Both the position numbers and the translations under genes were made by a program. A stretch of 64,000 nt of DNA from Dysidea avara (taxonomy: Eukaryota; Porifera; Demospongiae; Dictyoceratida; Dysideidae), in contig NC_089277.1 in NCBI RefSeq assembly GCF_963678975.1, positions 23,820,672-23,884,671 on the forward strand, read 5' to 3'. How positions within the stretch are numbered: position 1 is the stretch's first letter; each line of letters starts with the position of its first letter. Of this stretch, positions 13,211 to 25,761 are shown in pieces. Under the pieces are notes generated by a model. The model ran no database searches, was not told where the DNA came from, and saw only the letters and a list, made by a program, of their open reading frames with translations.

Positions 13211-13721
13211 CCACTAGTCTGATTAGCAGCTTTGACTTGTATTTTGTGTACAACTTCGTAGCATTGGTTTTACAAGCAGCACTTTTAGTGCATTATACAC
13301 CAGTGTAGCTTGTAGAGACCTACAATCGGATATTGGTTAACTATCAGTAAAATAGGACAAAAAAATATTGGGTATCAGTTTAGCCTAAAAAGTGGGAATC
13401 GGTACAACATACTTACAACCCTGACTAACACACATTTCTGTAGTAGCTTTATTACGGTTATAAAATGGAGTTTGTTTTACTTTTTTTTAAATCCATTGGT
13501 TTTAGTCAGGAGTCATGGCAAAGTAGTTACAGAAAATTTCAGGTTGTAATGTTAGATTGAAACAAAGTTGCAGTCTTTCAAGTTAACAGAATCAGATGTA
13601 CACAAGATGCTGCTTTTTATTACATAATCATTTAGCTATGACAATTTGATGTAGCAAAATAGTAATAAAATACATCCAAAATACATTGTCTATATACAAT
13701 CAATAAGACTGTAGTGTTTTC
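13136..13721. other. 3' flank of paralogue 1
   Basis: Remainder of the dispersed repeat, then the 3' untranslated region of the minus-strand gene. A minus-strand AATAAA is at 13616-13621. No further gene is seen. Confidence 0.6.
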
Positions 13722-15392
13722 TCAGTTTCTATAGCACATATACTTGATAGAACTACGGTGGTTTCGTTTTTTAAAATTACTCACTATTGTTTTCTGGAAA
13801 GAAGAATGTCCACCAATAATCACAAGACTTCTAGCATTTATGGCAATAGTTCTTTGTACTGCTCCTACATATCCACTGTCCACTACTCCATTAGTAGCTT
13901 GTATGAAGTCATTCTCATAAGACTCAATGGATTTGTTGCCATACACAATGTTTAGCACTTTTTGAAATAGTTTAGTTCCTTTTCCAGTATAACTTCCATG
14001 TTTATCATAGTCAAATTTATCAGCTCGCACCATGTCCCCAAATCTGCCCAAGTCAATAGATAAGAAGCCACTTTGACTATTGTTAATACGAAAAGATGTT
14101 AAATAGCGATTTAGTTTACTTGCACATTTATGAAAAAAATTTATTCCGTCTTGATTACGGTCTTCTCTTGGTTTGGCTCTGAAAACTACTGCAATGTACT
14201 GATCAAAATCACAGCCAATGATTTGCTTGACATATTGTCTACTGTCTGATATAAGTCTCTGACTGGGATGAATCATACTCAAAAGCCTACCAGCTCCACC
14301 ATCAACATTAAGGCGTCCAAATTCATTGTCCCCTAATCCAGTAAATGCTACTCGTCCATTTTCAACACCTTGCCATTCACTAAGCCATAATGTAACATCT
14401 TGTTGTTCGTTGTCTATTTCAAAAGAATCAGTAAAATTTTCTGGTGATATTATATAATAATCACTAAACGATACACACACAATGCGGATGACTTCAAACT
14501 GCAGTTTATTAAACAACTTGGAGTGATCACTAAAAAATAATGTCTTTTGCTTTAGGCAGGGAGGATGATAGTTGATTTCTTCACCCACAAAAGTGCCACC
14601 AGTTCCAACATTGTAAGAGATTATTGCTACAATAATTTTCTTTGTTGAAAACTGCGTAAAATTCTTCCAGCTTTCTAATGGTGGCACATCTGATTTCTTT
14701 GCTCGTTTATTCCAGTAGTCAATATCAATGTAGTCATGTAGTCTCAGTGCACCAGACATTGTACCATCACCGTGAAGTAGCTCATGTGAGAACTTCAACT
14801 CTGACATATGGACAAATGGCTCCACTACTGTGAGACCAACAGAGCTGGCCCATCTTTGAAAACAAAACATGTTAAGAATTGCATTGGTCTGTTGCTCCCA
14901 GTAGCTGCTGCACAAAGCATACCTACAGAACCGACGACCCATTGTAGAAGTTGGTTTTAATGATGGAGTCACTTGTTGGGGACTGGCTGAAGTTGATTTA
15001 ACAGTGTGGACACGTGGTATCACTATCTGACGATTGGTTGCAGTTGGAGTTGCATGCTGGTGCTGAGTTGAAGTTGACTGAATGCTTTGTACAGAAAATA
15101 GCATAGCCTGGCTATCGGATATGGTGAAAGGTGAATTGTCATCATTGTATAGGGGTTGCTGAGAAAGAGGGATTATCTTATGATCAATTAAATTTAAATG
15201 ACTAATGTTGGTGATATCTTTAGAATCACTGAATTTTATTTCTGTGTCTTCAGATGCTGAAGGTAGCAATGGTATCATGTTCCTTTTTTTCGTTAACACA
15301 ACTTTGTTCACTTCATCATTATAATAAAATATCAGCAGCGTCAACATGGTACATACCAAAAAAAGAAACAATACACGCAGTCGCAGCTTCAT
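13722..15392 (-). CDS. Type II membrane glycosyltransferase-like protein, paralogue 1
   Basis: A single coding exon of 556 residues. ATG at 15390-15392 is chosen because the six codons upstream begin at TTG. The N-terminus MKLRLRV is followed by a signal anchor (about residues 7-24), then a Ser/Thr/Gln-rich stem to about 150, then the family core. Core landmarks in order: YWEQQTNA, VVEPF, DYIDIDYWN, PCLKQKT, LSEWQGVENGRV, IHPSQR, VVFR, DLGRFGD, YGNKSIESYENDF, DSGYVGAVQRTIA, IIGGHSSFQ. This layout suggests a Golgi luminal enzyme, and the order of elements recalls O-fucosyltransferase-like GT-B proteins. No catalytic motif can be assigned, so the activity is inference. It has the longest stem of the four. 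A splice acceptor (TTTTAG) lies about 25 bp upstream, implying a non-coding 5' exon. AATAAA lies about 100 bp past the stop. Confidence 0.85.
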   Translation of the reverse strand: MKLRLRVLFLFLVCTMLTLLIFYYNDEVNKVVLTKKRNMIPLLPSASEDTEIKFSDSKDITNISHLNLIDHKIIPLSQQPLYNDDNSPFTISDSQAMLFSVQSIQSTSTQHQHATPTATNRQIVIPRVHTVKSTSASPQQVTPSLKPTSTMGRRFCRYALCSSYWEQQTNAILNMFCFQRWASSVGLTVVEPFVHMSELKFSHELLHGDGTMSGALRLHDYIDIDYWNKRAKKSDVPPLESWKNFTQFSTKKIIVAIISYNVGTGGTFVGEEINYHPPCLKQKTLFFSDHSKLFNKLQFEVIRIVCVSFSDYYIISPENFTDSFEIDNEQQDVTLWLSEWQGVENGRVAFTGLGDNEFGRLNVDGGAGRLLSMIHPSQRLISDSRQYVKQIIGCDFDQYIAVVFRAKPREDRNQDGINFFHKCASKLNRYLTSFRINNSQSGFLSIDLGRFGDMVRADKFDYDKHGSYTGKGTKLFQKVLNIVYGNKSIESYENDFIQATNGVVDSGYVGAVQRTIAINARSLVIIGGHSSFQKTIVSNFKKRNHRSSIKYMCYRN

Positions 15393-17597
15393 TGTTAAAG
15401 TTGGTAGCAAGTAACAACTAAAATGGAAAATTCTATATAAATTTATAAGAGGTTAAAACAAAAGTTATTTACTACTGGTTACAACAACAGTATGTAAATG
15501 TCAGGTAACTACCAATTATCATACATGGTATGTACTTGTCAAACATATGGTACCCAAAATAAAACCATGCAAAACCACACAAACACAACAATTTGGCAGT
15601 AGCCATTGGATGAATGGACTAAAAAGAAACTTCCTACCAAACAAGGTGGATTCCAAAAAAGGTGAATGTAGGTACATACTGTTGTTACTTATTACTCAGA
15701 GATGATTCCTTTAAAAACTGAAGAAGGATCTTTACCCTTGCCTGGAATAGGATAACCTGTTTAAATAATTTATTTCATCAAAAATATTTGGTTATGAGAT
15801 CAGTATTTTGTAGTGTGAATAAACTTAGAGAATTATGGGCGTTATCTAATGCTACAGTGATTTTAATAACAGACCATGATAAAATTTCAAAAGCATCTGT
15901 TGTTTCTAGTCCTTAATGGGAAAGCAAAATGTGAGAAATTTGTTTTAAGATGTTTATAGGAAAGATTTATGAATTATACTTATTGGAGTGAGAGCTTAAA
16001 ATTTTCTTAGTTGTACATTCTCAATGACTGTACCATCATGGGAGAATGCTACTTTGAAACGATTAACAGATTTCAACACCAAATGTTGATTGGGAAATTT
16101 GACAATATTACAGAACAATTTTTCCATCCTTAATCAGCGATCTCCCATTTCTTGTGTCAGCTGTCATCCATTATCAGGCCTAGCTACTTCTGCTATCTTG
16201 AGCTGTCTTGACATCTGATTCCATGTGAACATAAATTAGACAATACATGATATTAAAAGTTACTGTTCAAGCTTGAAATTTGCAAGGCAATTTTCTGTCG
16301 TGACTCTTCCTTCCCCCAAGAATCTGAGAGAAGATGGAGTAAATGAAGAAAAATGAGGTAAAGCTTTGAAATGTAATCAATTGCAACAACAATAGGTGTA
16401 TATACAACTAGTACCTGATAGCAGGTTATTGAAAGGGCTAATTTTTCACTGTATGAAAGAAATTAGCTATATATGTAACTAGCAATCATAATAATTTTTT
16501 TTGTGTAAAACGGAATGTCAAATATAAAAATTGAGAAAAAATTTCTCTTTGAAAATAACCTGCTATATAGTACATGACATCATAACATGTTATTATAATA
16601 AGAAACTGATATTTGTACATTATTAAACACTTAATGATAAACCATATGTTGACTTGATTTCATCTTCACTCTTCACAATAAAACTTGTACATAGTTTGCA
16701 AAACAAGCAAAAATATCTAACGGTACGGTTGTACGGTTTAAGTAGGGATCACCCTGAAAATATCACGTGCTACTAAAATTTCTGCCTTTGCAAATCATCC
16801 TAGGAACATCTCATGCAACGAAAATCACCTTACGGAATAGTACTAGTCCATATAATATTAATACACATTAAATATAACAAAACACTTACAGGTGGCCGGG
16901 TATAGAATTTTTTTGAAAAATTGCCAAAAGTTGAATTTTAGTCTCACTACCTGACTGACCACAGTCACAAGGCTGGGGGCCAAATGAAGCAGTGCACAGC
17001 CACCATTTTATGTCACAATAACAAACTCACCAATGGGAAGTGTATTTTGGGGTTCCGACAAGTGTAGGGCCTCTTTGCCTTGTCTTTTCTTTTTTATCTT
17101 CAATCAGGCTGTTTGCCAATGAAACCATACCAAGACTTTACTTTTCTTCAACATATTTATATGCCACAGAATTATTTCAGAGCTGGATTTCAGAAGTGCT
17201 TCAGTCCTGACACTACTACAAGAGGTATACTAGCTAGATATCTGCAAATTCGCAATTGGAATCCCATTCGTAATTAGTCTGGCGGCGCCATGCAAAAGGG
17301 CAGGTACTACCAGACTAGTTTGCGATAAGTTTGAGACCACACCCATCAAATAAAGATCTAGTAAGATTGACTAGAGTACGGAGGCCACACCTCTTCACAA
17401 TCTAGCTCTTTACAGAAAACAAGACCTTTTTGGTCTAGTTATAGCTGTACACCCCTTGCCTGACTCAAGATACTCCAATACAACAGTCACTCTAATACAA
17501 CAGTCATGTATGTATGATGTTCTAATAGAACAGTCACAAGTCTATAGCTGTGCTACAACAAAAAACTAAACAAACTAGAAATTGTTAATTTAAAAGA
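15393..17597. other. Intergenic, no gene recognised
   Basis: Upstream of paralogue 1; it may hold its 5' exon and promoter, but I cannot place them. Copies of the YTCTATTAGA motif, in reverse orientation and partly degenerate, lie at 17471-17507 and 17519-17536. The short open frame at 17080-17277 has no family resemblance. Confidence 0.5.
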
Positions 17598-17789
17598 TGA
17601 AGTAGGGATCTATGTAATAAAAAGTAATGAAACAAGAGATGAATGATGGTATTACAGCATAGCTGGGTGGGAAAGTCCCTACTTTGGCATCAATTGTTAT
17701 AGCTAATGTGCCAAAGTAGGGACTTTCCCACCGAGCTATGCTATAATACCATCATTCATCTATTGTTTCATTACTTTTATTGCACTTCA
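17598..17789. mobile_element. Palindromic MITE, 192 bp (AGTAGGGA family)
   Basis: Nearly complete inverted repeat with arms of about 85 bp around a short loop. Key blocks are AGTAGGGATC, AAAAGTAATGAAACAA, GATGAATGATGGTATTA and GGGAAAGTCCCTACTTT. It shares AGTAGGGA and AAAAGTA.TGAAACAAG with the element at 25762-26353, so the two are related. No clear target duplication. Confidence 0.8.
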
Positions 17790-20267
17790 TTTATTAAAAT
17801 ACTAGTAAAAGTAAGGTAGTTACATACCAACTAGAGTTTTTCTCTATCTACAGTAGTGTATGACAGCAAGTCTGCCCTTGGTCACACCTATTATTGAATT
17901 CATTAACCCATACAGTGCACATAATGAATGTTTTTGGCACAAATGTACAAATACATCCTCCGAAGCTTCTTTTGAAAGTGTCACCGAAGCTTAGTCTAGT
18001 ACTGTTTATAACAATTATCGCCTACCTGTTGACAGTTGAAGTGATTACATGTCTCCAAGTGTGGTTTTCAGACTTTTGAGCAAATGCACATGCACACACG
18101 TCATTGTTTCAAGACATACAAAAGTATCAACATGCCTTATGACCTATATAATCACCTTTCCTTACTGTTTCTCTTCCTTAGCAGTGCTGTTATTACTTTG
18201 AAGAATCATATACAATGCTTGTCATCAGCCATCAAAAAGTATGCGATGACATCATTTTACCCACAATAGTGTGCAAGGAATGGTTATCCCTGCTCCCGTT
18301 CACTTATGTGGATGACCACTACCGCTACAATACTACTGTTTAATACTAGTGGTCACCACAAACCATCAACACATGTAAGTAACATGCCGAAACCTTTGAC
18401 ACCAGCCCTCCAGCAGTATTGCAGCTGAATAGGGTAATTCGTTTTACGTATAGCAATCTATCATTTACTAATTTTCAGCAATGTAACTACAGGGCATACG
18501 ATGATCAATACCCACATACATGACATGATTGAGGCTAAGAATTCCCCAATGATAGAATTGGAAATGATGTAACTTGGTGATGCAGGTTTATTTATTTTAT
18601 CAAATTTTCCACTGTGTTTCTATAGAGACACATAAAAGGCCTAACCTGGTACCTAAAGCCTCACTAGTGGCTGCGACTAGAGTTACAAACATGAAAAATG
18701 AAGTTGTGAAGAAACAATTCCCCTACTATTACAGAACATGCAGTACAATGCATTGCCCTTAATGTGCCTCATCACTAATACTACCCTTGATTTAGAACTG
18801 CGTTTCTCTGCTAGAGATAAAGCGTATCCTAATATTTCATGTGATTGGTTACAATTTTCTGACATTTATTTTATGAGGTCTAAAGAAAGCCAAGAGCTCT
18901 TAAATTATGAGCGTGAATTCTAGTGCTACTAACCTATACTCAAATGATGCACAAAAAGTTTGCTAAAATACCCACACCAAAGGCTTTTTCTCCAGATGGA
19001 TAATGAAGTACCACACTAGAGAAGCTAATGCTGTCACAAGTAAAAGTATTCCATATACCAACTGAAAGAGATATAACCTGTTTGACACCAATTTTTCCAG
19101 TAGCTTTATAGCACACCATCTCTACAGTATGATGTTTGTAACCATATTAGTGTTCTGCGATACAGTGCATTTAGTGTATCACGTATCACCATCAATAAAC
19201 TGTTCGATACGATACTGTATCACGATACTATAATGAAGTGGTCATGGCTAGTAATGACTGGCATATTAGCTAATGGTTGTAATAATATCCAATTTATCTG
19301 TACCTTAAAGAGCCAACACTAAATCTACATTCACTGTGTATACAAATTTCTTTATTCAGTGAATGCTGATAAACTACTGATGTGACATGTGTGTATGGAA
19401 AACAGAGTTGCTGTTAAAAAGTACATTTCTATGGATACCTGCCTCTATTACACCACCCAGACAATTAGCTACCACAAACATTTTAATGCATGCTCCCACA
19501 AAGGTTTGTCTGGATTACTCCGCACTTTGATGAGTTGTCAGATGGCTAGTATATACAGCAGATTGTTTACTACTTAATGGTGCAGCCCTTTATACTTAAA
19601 GTGTAACAGCCACTGTTTCTAGAAGACTTGGGTAAGAATGTTTAGCTGTAACAGCAGCACTTATACACACGTATTTTATGACTTCTCGTATCGATTTTAT
19701 AGCACAGGTAAATGGAGAGGCTTTCCATTTAAGTATCTAGGTCACTGTTAGCTACAGTAATAGAGCAATCACTGATTGTTCTACTAAAAAACTTCGATAT
19801 TTTCTAAGTACAGTATCGTATTGTGATAAGTATTTGCTGTATCGATGCCGTATCAATATGTAGTGCGGATCCCTAAGCCACATGCACTAAGTATATCAGG
19901 TCTGTGGACAACTCTTTGCATTGGTATTAACAGTAGAGGAGCTCCTCCTTCTATGGAGGAGCTGGAAATTAGAACAGCTCCTGTGCTACAATATAGCTAC
20001 TGCTTAGTTTTTGTGGCGACAAATAATGATGTTAATGATAATAAATTTTATTAATACACAGAGTCATTATTAAAATTTCTTAGCATTAACAGCATTGCAG
20101 CCATTTCATGGCCACCACCTTGATTTCACAACTTTTTTCACCCAGGCTTTTTAAGGCTGCACTCTTTTTTACAGCTTGGCTGTTTTTGAGTGGATATTAG
20201 TTACAACTACTAGTACCTGTTGATTTGGTCTCAGATGTGGCTGCTTACTTGGAAAGCCAAATTAATA
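17790..20267. other. Intergenic with a dispersed repeat copy (18325-18445)
   Basis: No gene is recognised. Positions 18325-18445 are an unoccupied, inverted copy of the repeat at 12650-13210. From 19155 to 19860 there are GATACGATACTGTATC-type repeats that may belong to a decayed element, but I cannot define its ends. Confidence 0.5.
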
Positions 20268-20410
20268 TAGTGAAACCTCTGTATTAAGGACACCTTGGGA
20301 CTAACCAAAGTGTCTTGATTTTCTAGGTCAGTGTACAGGGATACTTTTGGACCATTACCATGTGATCAGATTAGGCAGCTGTCCTGTGTCCTGATTACCA
20401 GGTTGCACTG
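20268..20410. mobile_element. TA-flanked MITE (Tc1/mariner-pogo-like), about 143 bp
   Basis: The left end TAGTGAAACCTCTG and right end GGTTGCACTG are imperfect complements, flanked by TA at 20266-20267 and 20411-20412. The AAGGACACC block next to the end resembles the element at 38359-38536. Too short to encode anything. Confidence 0.6.
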
Positions 20411-22394
20411 TATCCATGTGACAGGAAATTTGACGGACTAAAAAAGCTGACAAATCCACAGCTTTGATGAATAAATGTTGACAAAAAGATATAAACAGTT
20501 ACTACTGTGAAAGCACTTGTGGATGTTTAACTAATTCATCAAAATCGTCAACTTTGTCAAAATTTTCTGCCATACGGTAGTATCAAGAGTAAATCATGGA
20601 GAAGATACTCAAACATTTCAACATTATTCAAGATATCATAATTGGGCCAGGACTGTGGGCCACTTCAAATTAGAACAAGGGTAACACAAAGTATTCTTGA
20701 GGGGCTTTTAATTAAGTGCCACCATCTGGCTTCTTAACACAATAGAAAAATCCACCTCCTTGTTGAAACCTTGACAATACAAGAGGGTGACACACAGGCA
20801 CTCACTGTAGGTAGATCTGTGACCGCAGTCAAATGCCACCAAATCCACGCTGAGTCAACGGTCAAGGATAAAAATTTCCAACCCACAATCAAAAAGTAAC
20901 AAAATATTGTTCCTTAGTCACATTAAAAATGGCTCTTAGTCAAAGATCACAACAAAGTTTTGGCGGGTCAATGCTATGACTGTGTTGCAGACCTACCTGG
21001 TACAGTTATTTAAGTGGGGGTAAATTACCATCAAGTAAACTATAATTGATCTGATGAGCTTCACACTTACTAAGAGACATGTATACAACACATGGCACCC
21101 CCATGAAACTACCAGAGCCAGTTTGACACATTGAGTTTGGTAGACAAACTGCACTGCATGTATAGCGCACGAAATAAAAGAATTGACTAATGTGATACAA
21201 TGACTTTGCTTTCTACTTAAACAGTGAAAAGCAGTTCCAACTAAGGGTGACAGGTAGTCGGTGTTATATTACATACCGTGACAGTCGGGGATTTGTTTCT
21301 CGCTACTTTTATTTTCCAACATGATATCCTAGCCGCGCACGGTCTCGTTTGACTTTTGGTATCGGAGTGCCATCAAATATTTGATATCTCCCATATTCTA
21401 CGAGGATGGGGGGTCCAGGTTTAGATATACCATGGATTAAGCTACACGTATTACCTTAATTAACTTACCAACTTAAAAATGCGAACACGCACAGTAGGCC
21501 ACCTCAGTGGTTGACTTCTTACTGTAGGAGACCCTGCTCTACCCAGCTAGCATACGATCAAGACACATCTACTTCTGACGATCCCCGCAGTCACGGTGAC
21601 TGCGGTCATGTAATCACCTTTTTGACAGTTTCGAGTCTCAGAAGAAAGTAATTAAGCATATAGTAATTATCATTGTTGTGGTTTCTGGTAACTAAAGGCG
21701 CCCGCCCATCATACATAATAATGATTCCAATAATACTTTTAGTACATGATGTAAACCTTGATAGGGACCCGCCGATTATGCCGGCATAATAATGAGCATA
21801 ATAGGTGCCTGCACTTGTGCATTTTTGTGTGACATGCATTTTGACAAGCAAGGATTTAGAGTCTGTGCTTTAGCAACTTACTGTTTTCCCATAAAGTGCA
21901 AATTTACTGGGAAAACATGGGAACTGAGGTATAAATATCAAGCATAAATTGAGCATAATAGGTAAATATTGAGTATTAATTTAAGCATAATAGGTAAAAT
22001 TTTGAGCAGTGCAGCATAGCATAATAGGTAATATAATAAGCATAATCGGCAGGTCACTACACCTTGATTTAAGTTACATGCCACCATATGCCTACCCAGT
22101 TGACTGGGCCAGCCACTTGTATATAGTGCTGCCAAATTGTAGGGGGGTATTGTATAGCTATAGGAGTATAGCTACCTTGCAGGGGCCAAAGTTCCGTGGC
22201 CACCTGAGTCTTGCCTTTTGGGCAGTTGGCATTTGCTTCCCCAATTAACACCATGCAGATATCCAGGTCTGGCCCATTTCATGTACAACTGGGTAGCTAG
22301 ACTGAAAAATTGCGTAAAGCTAAATCAAAAATTGCTGTGAATAATGTCTACAAATGTCACATACGTCTGTACAATATAATAGCTAATAATTTAA
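20411..22394. other. Intergenic; inverted CCGTGAC ends (21276-21596) and degenerate GCATAATAGG repeats
   Basis: Positions 21276-21294 (CCGTGACAGTCGGGGAT) and 21579-21596 (ATCCCCGCAGTCACGG) are inverted, as in a small transposon. The right end extends into a perfect 21-base palindrome with centre near 21595. A GGTAAGT splice-donor-like site on the minus strand near 21470 could instead mark a first exon. A degenerate GAGCATAATAGGTAA tandem lies at 21780-22050. No coding gene is seen. Confidence 0.45.
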
Positions 22395-23693
22395 TTATTC
22401 ATAGCAGATATACTTGATTGCATTACTATGTCGCTGCTTCATGTGTAACACTACCGTTTTCTGGAAAGAAGAATGTCCACCAATAATGACAAGATTTCTA
22501 GCATTTATGGCAATAGTTCTTTGTACTCCTCCCACATATCCACTGTCCACTACTCCATTAGCAGCTTGTATGAAGTCATTCTCATAAGACTCAATGGATT
22601 TGTTTCCATACACAATGTTTAAAATTTTTTGAAACAATTCCTTTCCCTTTCCAGTATATTTTCCTTGATCATCAAAGTCAAGTTGATCAGCCTTAGTTTT
22701 GTCCCCAAATCTGCCCATGTCAATAGCCAAGAAAGTAGAAGAATTAGGTAAAGATTTTAAATATTGATCCAGCTGATCTGCACACCCATTGAAATATGCA
22801 ATATCACCTTCCTTAGTGCGAAATACTATGGCAACATACTGATCAAAATCACGGCCTATGATTTGATTGACATATCGCTTGCTGTCAGATATAAGTCTCT
22901 GGCTGGGATGAATCATGCTAACAAGACTATTAATTCCACCTTTAACGTGAAGTCTTCCGAAAATGTTCTTCCCTAATCCAGTAAAGGCTACCCGTCCGTT
23001 TTCAACACCTTGCCATTCACTAAGCCATATTGTAACATTTTCTTTCTGATTACCTATTTTTAAAGGAGCAGCAAATGTTTTTGGTGATATTATATAATGA
23101 CCACTAAATGAGATACACACAACCCTGGCGATTTCAAATTTAAGTGCATTAAACAACTTGAGGTGATCATTAAAAAATAATGTCTTCTGTTTAAGGCAAG
23201 GAGGATGATTATTAATTCCTTCACCCACAAAAGTGCCGCCAGTTCCAACATTATAAGAGATTATTACTACAATAATTTTCTTTGTTGAAAATTGAGTGAA
23301 ATCTTCCCAACTTTTCAATGATGGTATACCTGACTTCTTTGCTCGTTCATTCCAGTAGTCAATATCAATGTAGTCACGAAGTATTAGTGTACCAAACATT
23401 GTACCATTATCGTGAAGCAGCTCATGTGAGAACTGCAACTCTGACATATGGACAAATGGCTCCACTACTGTGAGACCAACAGAGCTGGCCCATCTTTGAA
23501 AACAAAACATGTTAAGAATTGCATTGGTCTGTTGCTCCCAGTAGCTACTGCTTAGTGCATATCTGTAGACTTTTGGTGCATGATGTTTGTTTTTTGCTGT
23601 AACTTCAGTTGAATAACCACTGTAACAAAACAACACTATCAGTATCAAAATACATCCACAAACCCCAAATAGTATATGCTTTGGTTGCTTCAT
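22395..23693 (-). CDS. Type II membrane glycosyltransferase-like protein, paralogue 2
   Basis: A single coding exon of 432 residues with ATG at 23691-23693 (MKQPKHILFG). A hydrophobic anchor spans about residues 8-26, and the stem is only some 15 residues before the core starts at RYALSSSYWEQQTNA. All core landmarks of the family are present: VVEPF, DYIDIDYWN, LSEWQGVENGRV, VVFR, DMGRFGD, YGNKSIESYENDF, DSGYVGGVQRTIA, IIGGHSSFQ. The much shorter stem is the main difference from paralogue 1, to which it is otherwise very close. The upstream sequence is immediately the large inverted-repeat structure at 23779, so promoter and 5' exon must lie inside or beyond it. Candidate AG acceptors lie within 60 bp of the ATG. 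Activity is unassigned; a Golgi enzyme is inferred from topology. Confidence 0.85.
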   Translation of the reverse strand: MKQPKHILFGVCGCILILIVLFCYSGYSTEVTAKNKHHAPKVYRYALSSSYWEQQTNAILNMFCFQRWASSVGLTVVEPFVHMSELQFSHELLHDNGTMFGTLILRDYIDIDYWNERAKKSGIPSLKSWEDFTQFSTKKIIVVIISYNVGTGGTFVGEGINNHPPCLKQKTLFFNDHLKLFNALKFEIARVVCISFSGHYIISPKTFAAPLKIGNQKENVTIWLSEWQGVENGRVAFTGLGKNIFGRLHVKGGINSLVSMIHPSQRLISDSKRYVNQIIGRDFDQYVAIVFRTKEGDIAYFNGCADQLDQYLKSLPNSSTFLAIDMGRFGDKTKADQLDFDDQGKYTGKGKELFQKILNIVYGNKSIESYENDFIQAANGVVDSGYVGGVQRTIAINARNLVIIGGHSSFQKTVVLHMKQRHSNAIKYICYE

Positions 23694-24278
23694 TGATTAG
23701 AAAGTTGATCTACAGCAGCTATGTTGTAATCTGTCAGTCAAGATAATCTGTAATCGAAAGAAACAAAAGTATACAATATATCATACAGTATGGTAGTACT
23801 GTATAGCTATTAGGGATCATGGAGATTTGGGTTTTCTGGCCAAAAATAACCCAAAAACCAGTTTAACAAGACCGTCCAGTATTGGTTAGGTATAAAAAGC
23901 CCTAAAGTGCCTTCTAAATGCTTCCAATACATAGCTACAAAATTTTAAAAGAATTTTATTCAATGGAATTTTCTACTGACTGACTACTGCTTGCCTGCCT
24001 GCCTGCCTGCCTGATGCCTTCAGACAAGTGTAACTCGATAACAGTCGAGGTACGGGCTCACTGTTTGATGTCGCTTTATCCAAAGATGTGCCTTTTGACA
24101 TACCACAACACGTAAAATGCACACATCATGGACTTACCTTTGTCCTTCTTTGTGTCCCATTTCATTTTGCTGACATGTCAATTCGCAGTAGCATGGTGCA
24201 TGGCTTCCCTAATGTTTATTTTAAATGGAAATTGTGCGACTGGATTGATTGCAGAGGCGCTTCTAATACTATTCTTTG

Positions 24279-24910
24279 CAGTGTTGGGAAAGTTACTTTG
24301 TCAATGTAATATATTACATATTACTCTTTACTTTTGGGTAATGTAATAAGTTACAGTTACATATTACTCCAAATGAAAAGTAACTTAATATATTACATTA
24401 AGTTACGTCTGCCCTGACCATACACCTTTCCTTTAAACCTTGCATGTTAGGTACTGAGCTAGCATATAGTAAACACTCCTGTAAATATAGCTACTGGCTT
24501 CGTGCACCTGTGTAGAGATGCCCTCTTCAGCCATACCTAAACATTGCTGGAAAATCACGTGACCAGTTGTCTGAGGTGTGAACTAATATGGATAATTCTA
24601 TTATTGGGGATCAGGGCAGTAGATTATTGCAGCCATTAAGCTATTAGGTAACACTAATTGGTTAGTAATGGACCTGGTAATGTGTTATGAATATCGTTAC
24701 ACATCACTAACAAACTGTAATAGTAACACGTTACGTAATAAACACATTACTTTCATTACTAATATAACGAACTGTGGGTTCCTTGAAAGTAACTTAAGTT
24801 ATATTACTAGACCATGAATAGTAATGCGTTATATTACTTGAAATCACAAAATGTAATAACTAGTACAGTATGTAATGCATTACTTTAGTAACGCATTATT
24901 CCCAACACTG
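24279..24910. mobile_element. hAT-type non-autonomous element, 632 bp
   Basis: Ends CAGTGTTGGGAA and TTCCCAACACTG are perfect inverts. Flanks ATTCTTTG (24271-24278) and GTTCTTTG (24911-24918) form an 8-bp target duplication with one mismatch. The interior is full of GTAACGTTAC/AGTTAC-type palindromic repeats, with no coding capacity. It interrupts the left arm of the larger inverted structure. Confidence 0.85.
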
Positions 24911-25344
24911 GTTCTTTGTTTGTAACGCTGTGTAACGGACTGAACATAACTGCAAGCAAAGTGGAATGGCTACTTCACCTTCAAGACTGAAATTGATACA
25001 GTACTGCCCAGAGGTAACGTTACAATCCCTCACAAGTGCTCAAATCCAGACCACGGCTTGACACGACGCACAACTGGAATACATCACGTGCAAAGGCACA
25101 CGGTTACTGGAGCAGCCACCTGAGGGAGCTCACGTGTCATGGCTACATGTGGTGAGTTAGTTAGCACACGCATGCCAAAGAAATCGTGGGTTGAAACTTG
25201 GCTACACGAGTGTCAGTGTAATGTTACCTCTGGGCGGTACTGTAGCTGGGGTGCACGTTCAGATGAAAACATTAACTCTGGTACCATCTTCTCTTTTGAT
25301 ACGGTATGTGTGGGTTCACCAGTCATAATGTTGAACAAAACTTA

Positions 25345-25552
25345 GGAATTTTAAGTTCAATTTGGGATCATAGAAAAAAGTAGAGAAACAAGGGAAGTTG
25401 CCTACACCTGCAGATATAATAGTGGACATTTAATCCCTAATTGGGTAAATACTGAAATAGGGAATAAATGTTCAGTATATCTGCAGGTGTAGGCAACCTC
25501 CCTTGTTTCCCTACTCTTTTTTCCTATGATTCCTAATTGAACTTAAAATTCC
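25345..25552. mobile_element. TA-flanked palindromic MITE, 208 bp
   Basis: Terminal inverted repeats GGAATTTTAAGTTCAATT span about 90 bp per arm with few mismatches. TA dinucleotides flank both ends (25343-25344, 25553-25554), as in Tc1/mariner-type insertions. Both arms carry GTTGCCTACACCTGCAGATATA or its complement. Confidence 0.85.
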
Positions 25553-25761
25553 TAAATAAATTTTTACCTCATACTTGTAGCCATTAGAAACAAAAAGTAT
25601 ACAATACATAATCATTAATCCTCAACCAAAAGTGACTATTAATATAGGATTACGGATTAAAATATAATAGGCTCCTAGCAGACCTTCAGTATATCCTCAA
25701 TCTATGTCTTTGTAATCCTACCCCTGTTCGTATCATACATACACTGTAAAGCATAATAATA

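Noticed and set aside
13722-15410. TTG start giving six extra residues in paralogue 1 (and similar TTG or GTG extensions in paralogues 3 and 4)
   Set aside because: Animal initiation at TTG or GTG is not expected. An ATG directly before the signal anchor exists in each gene.
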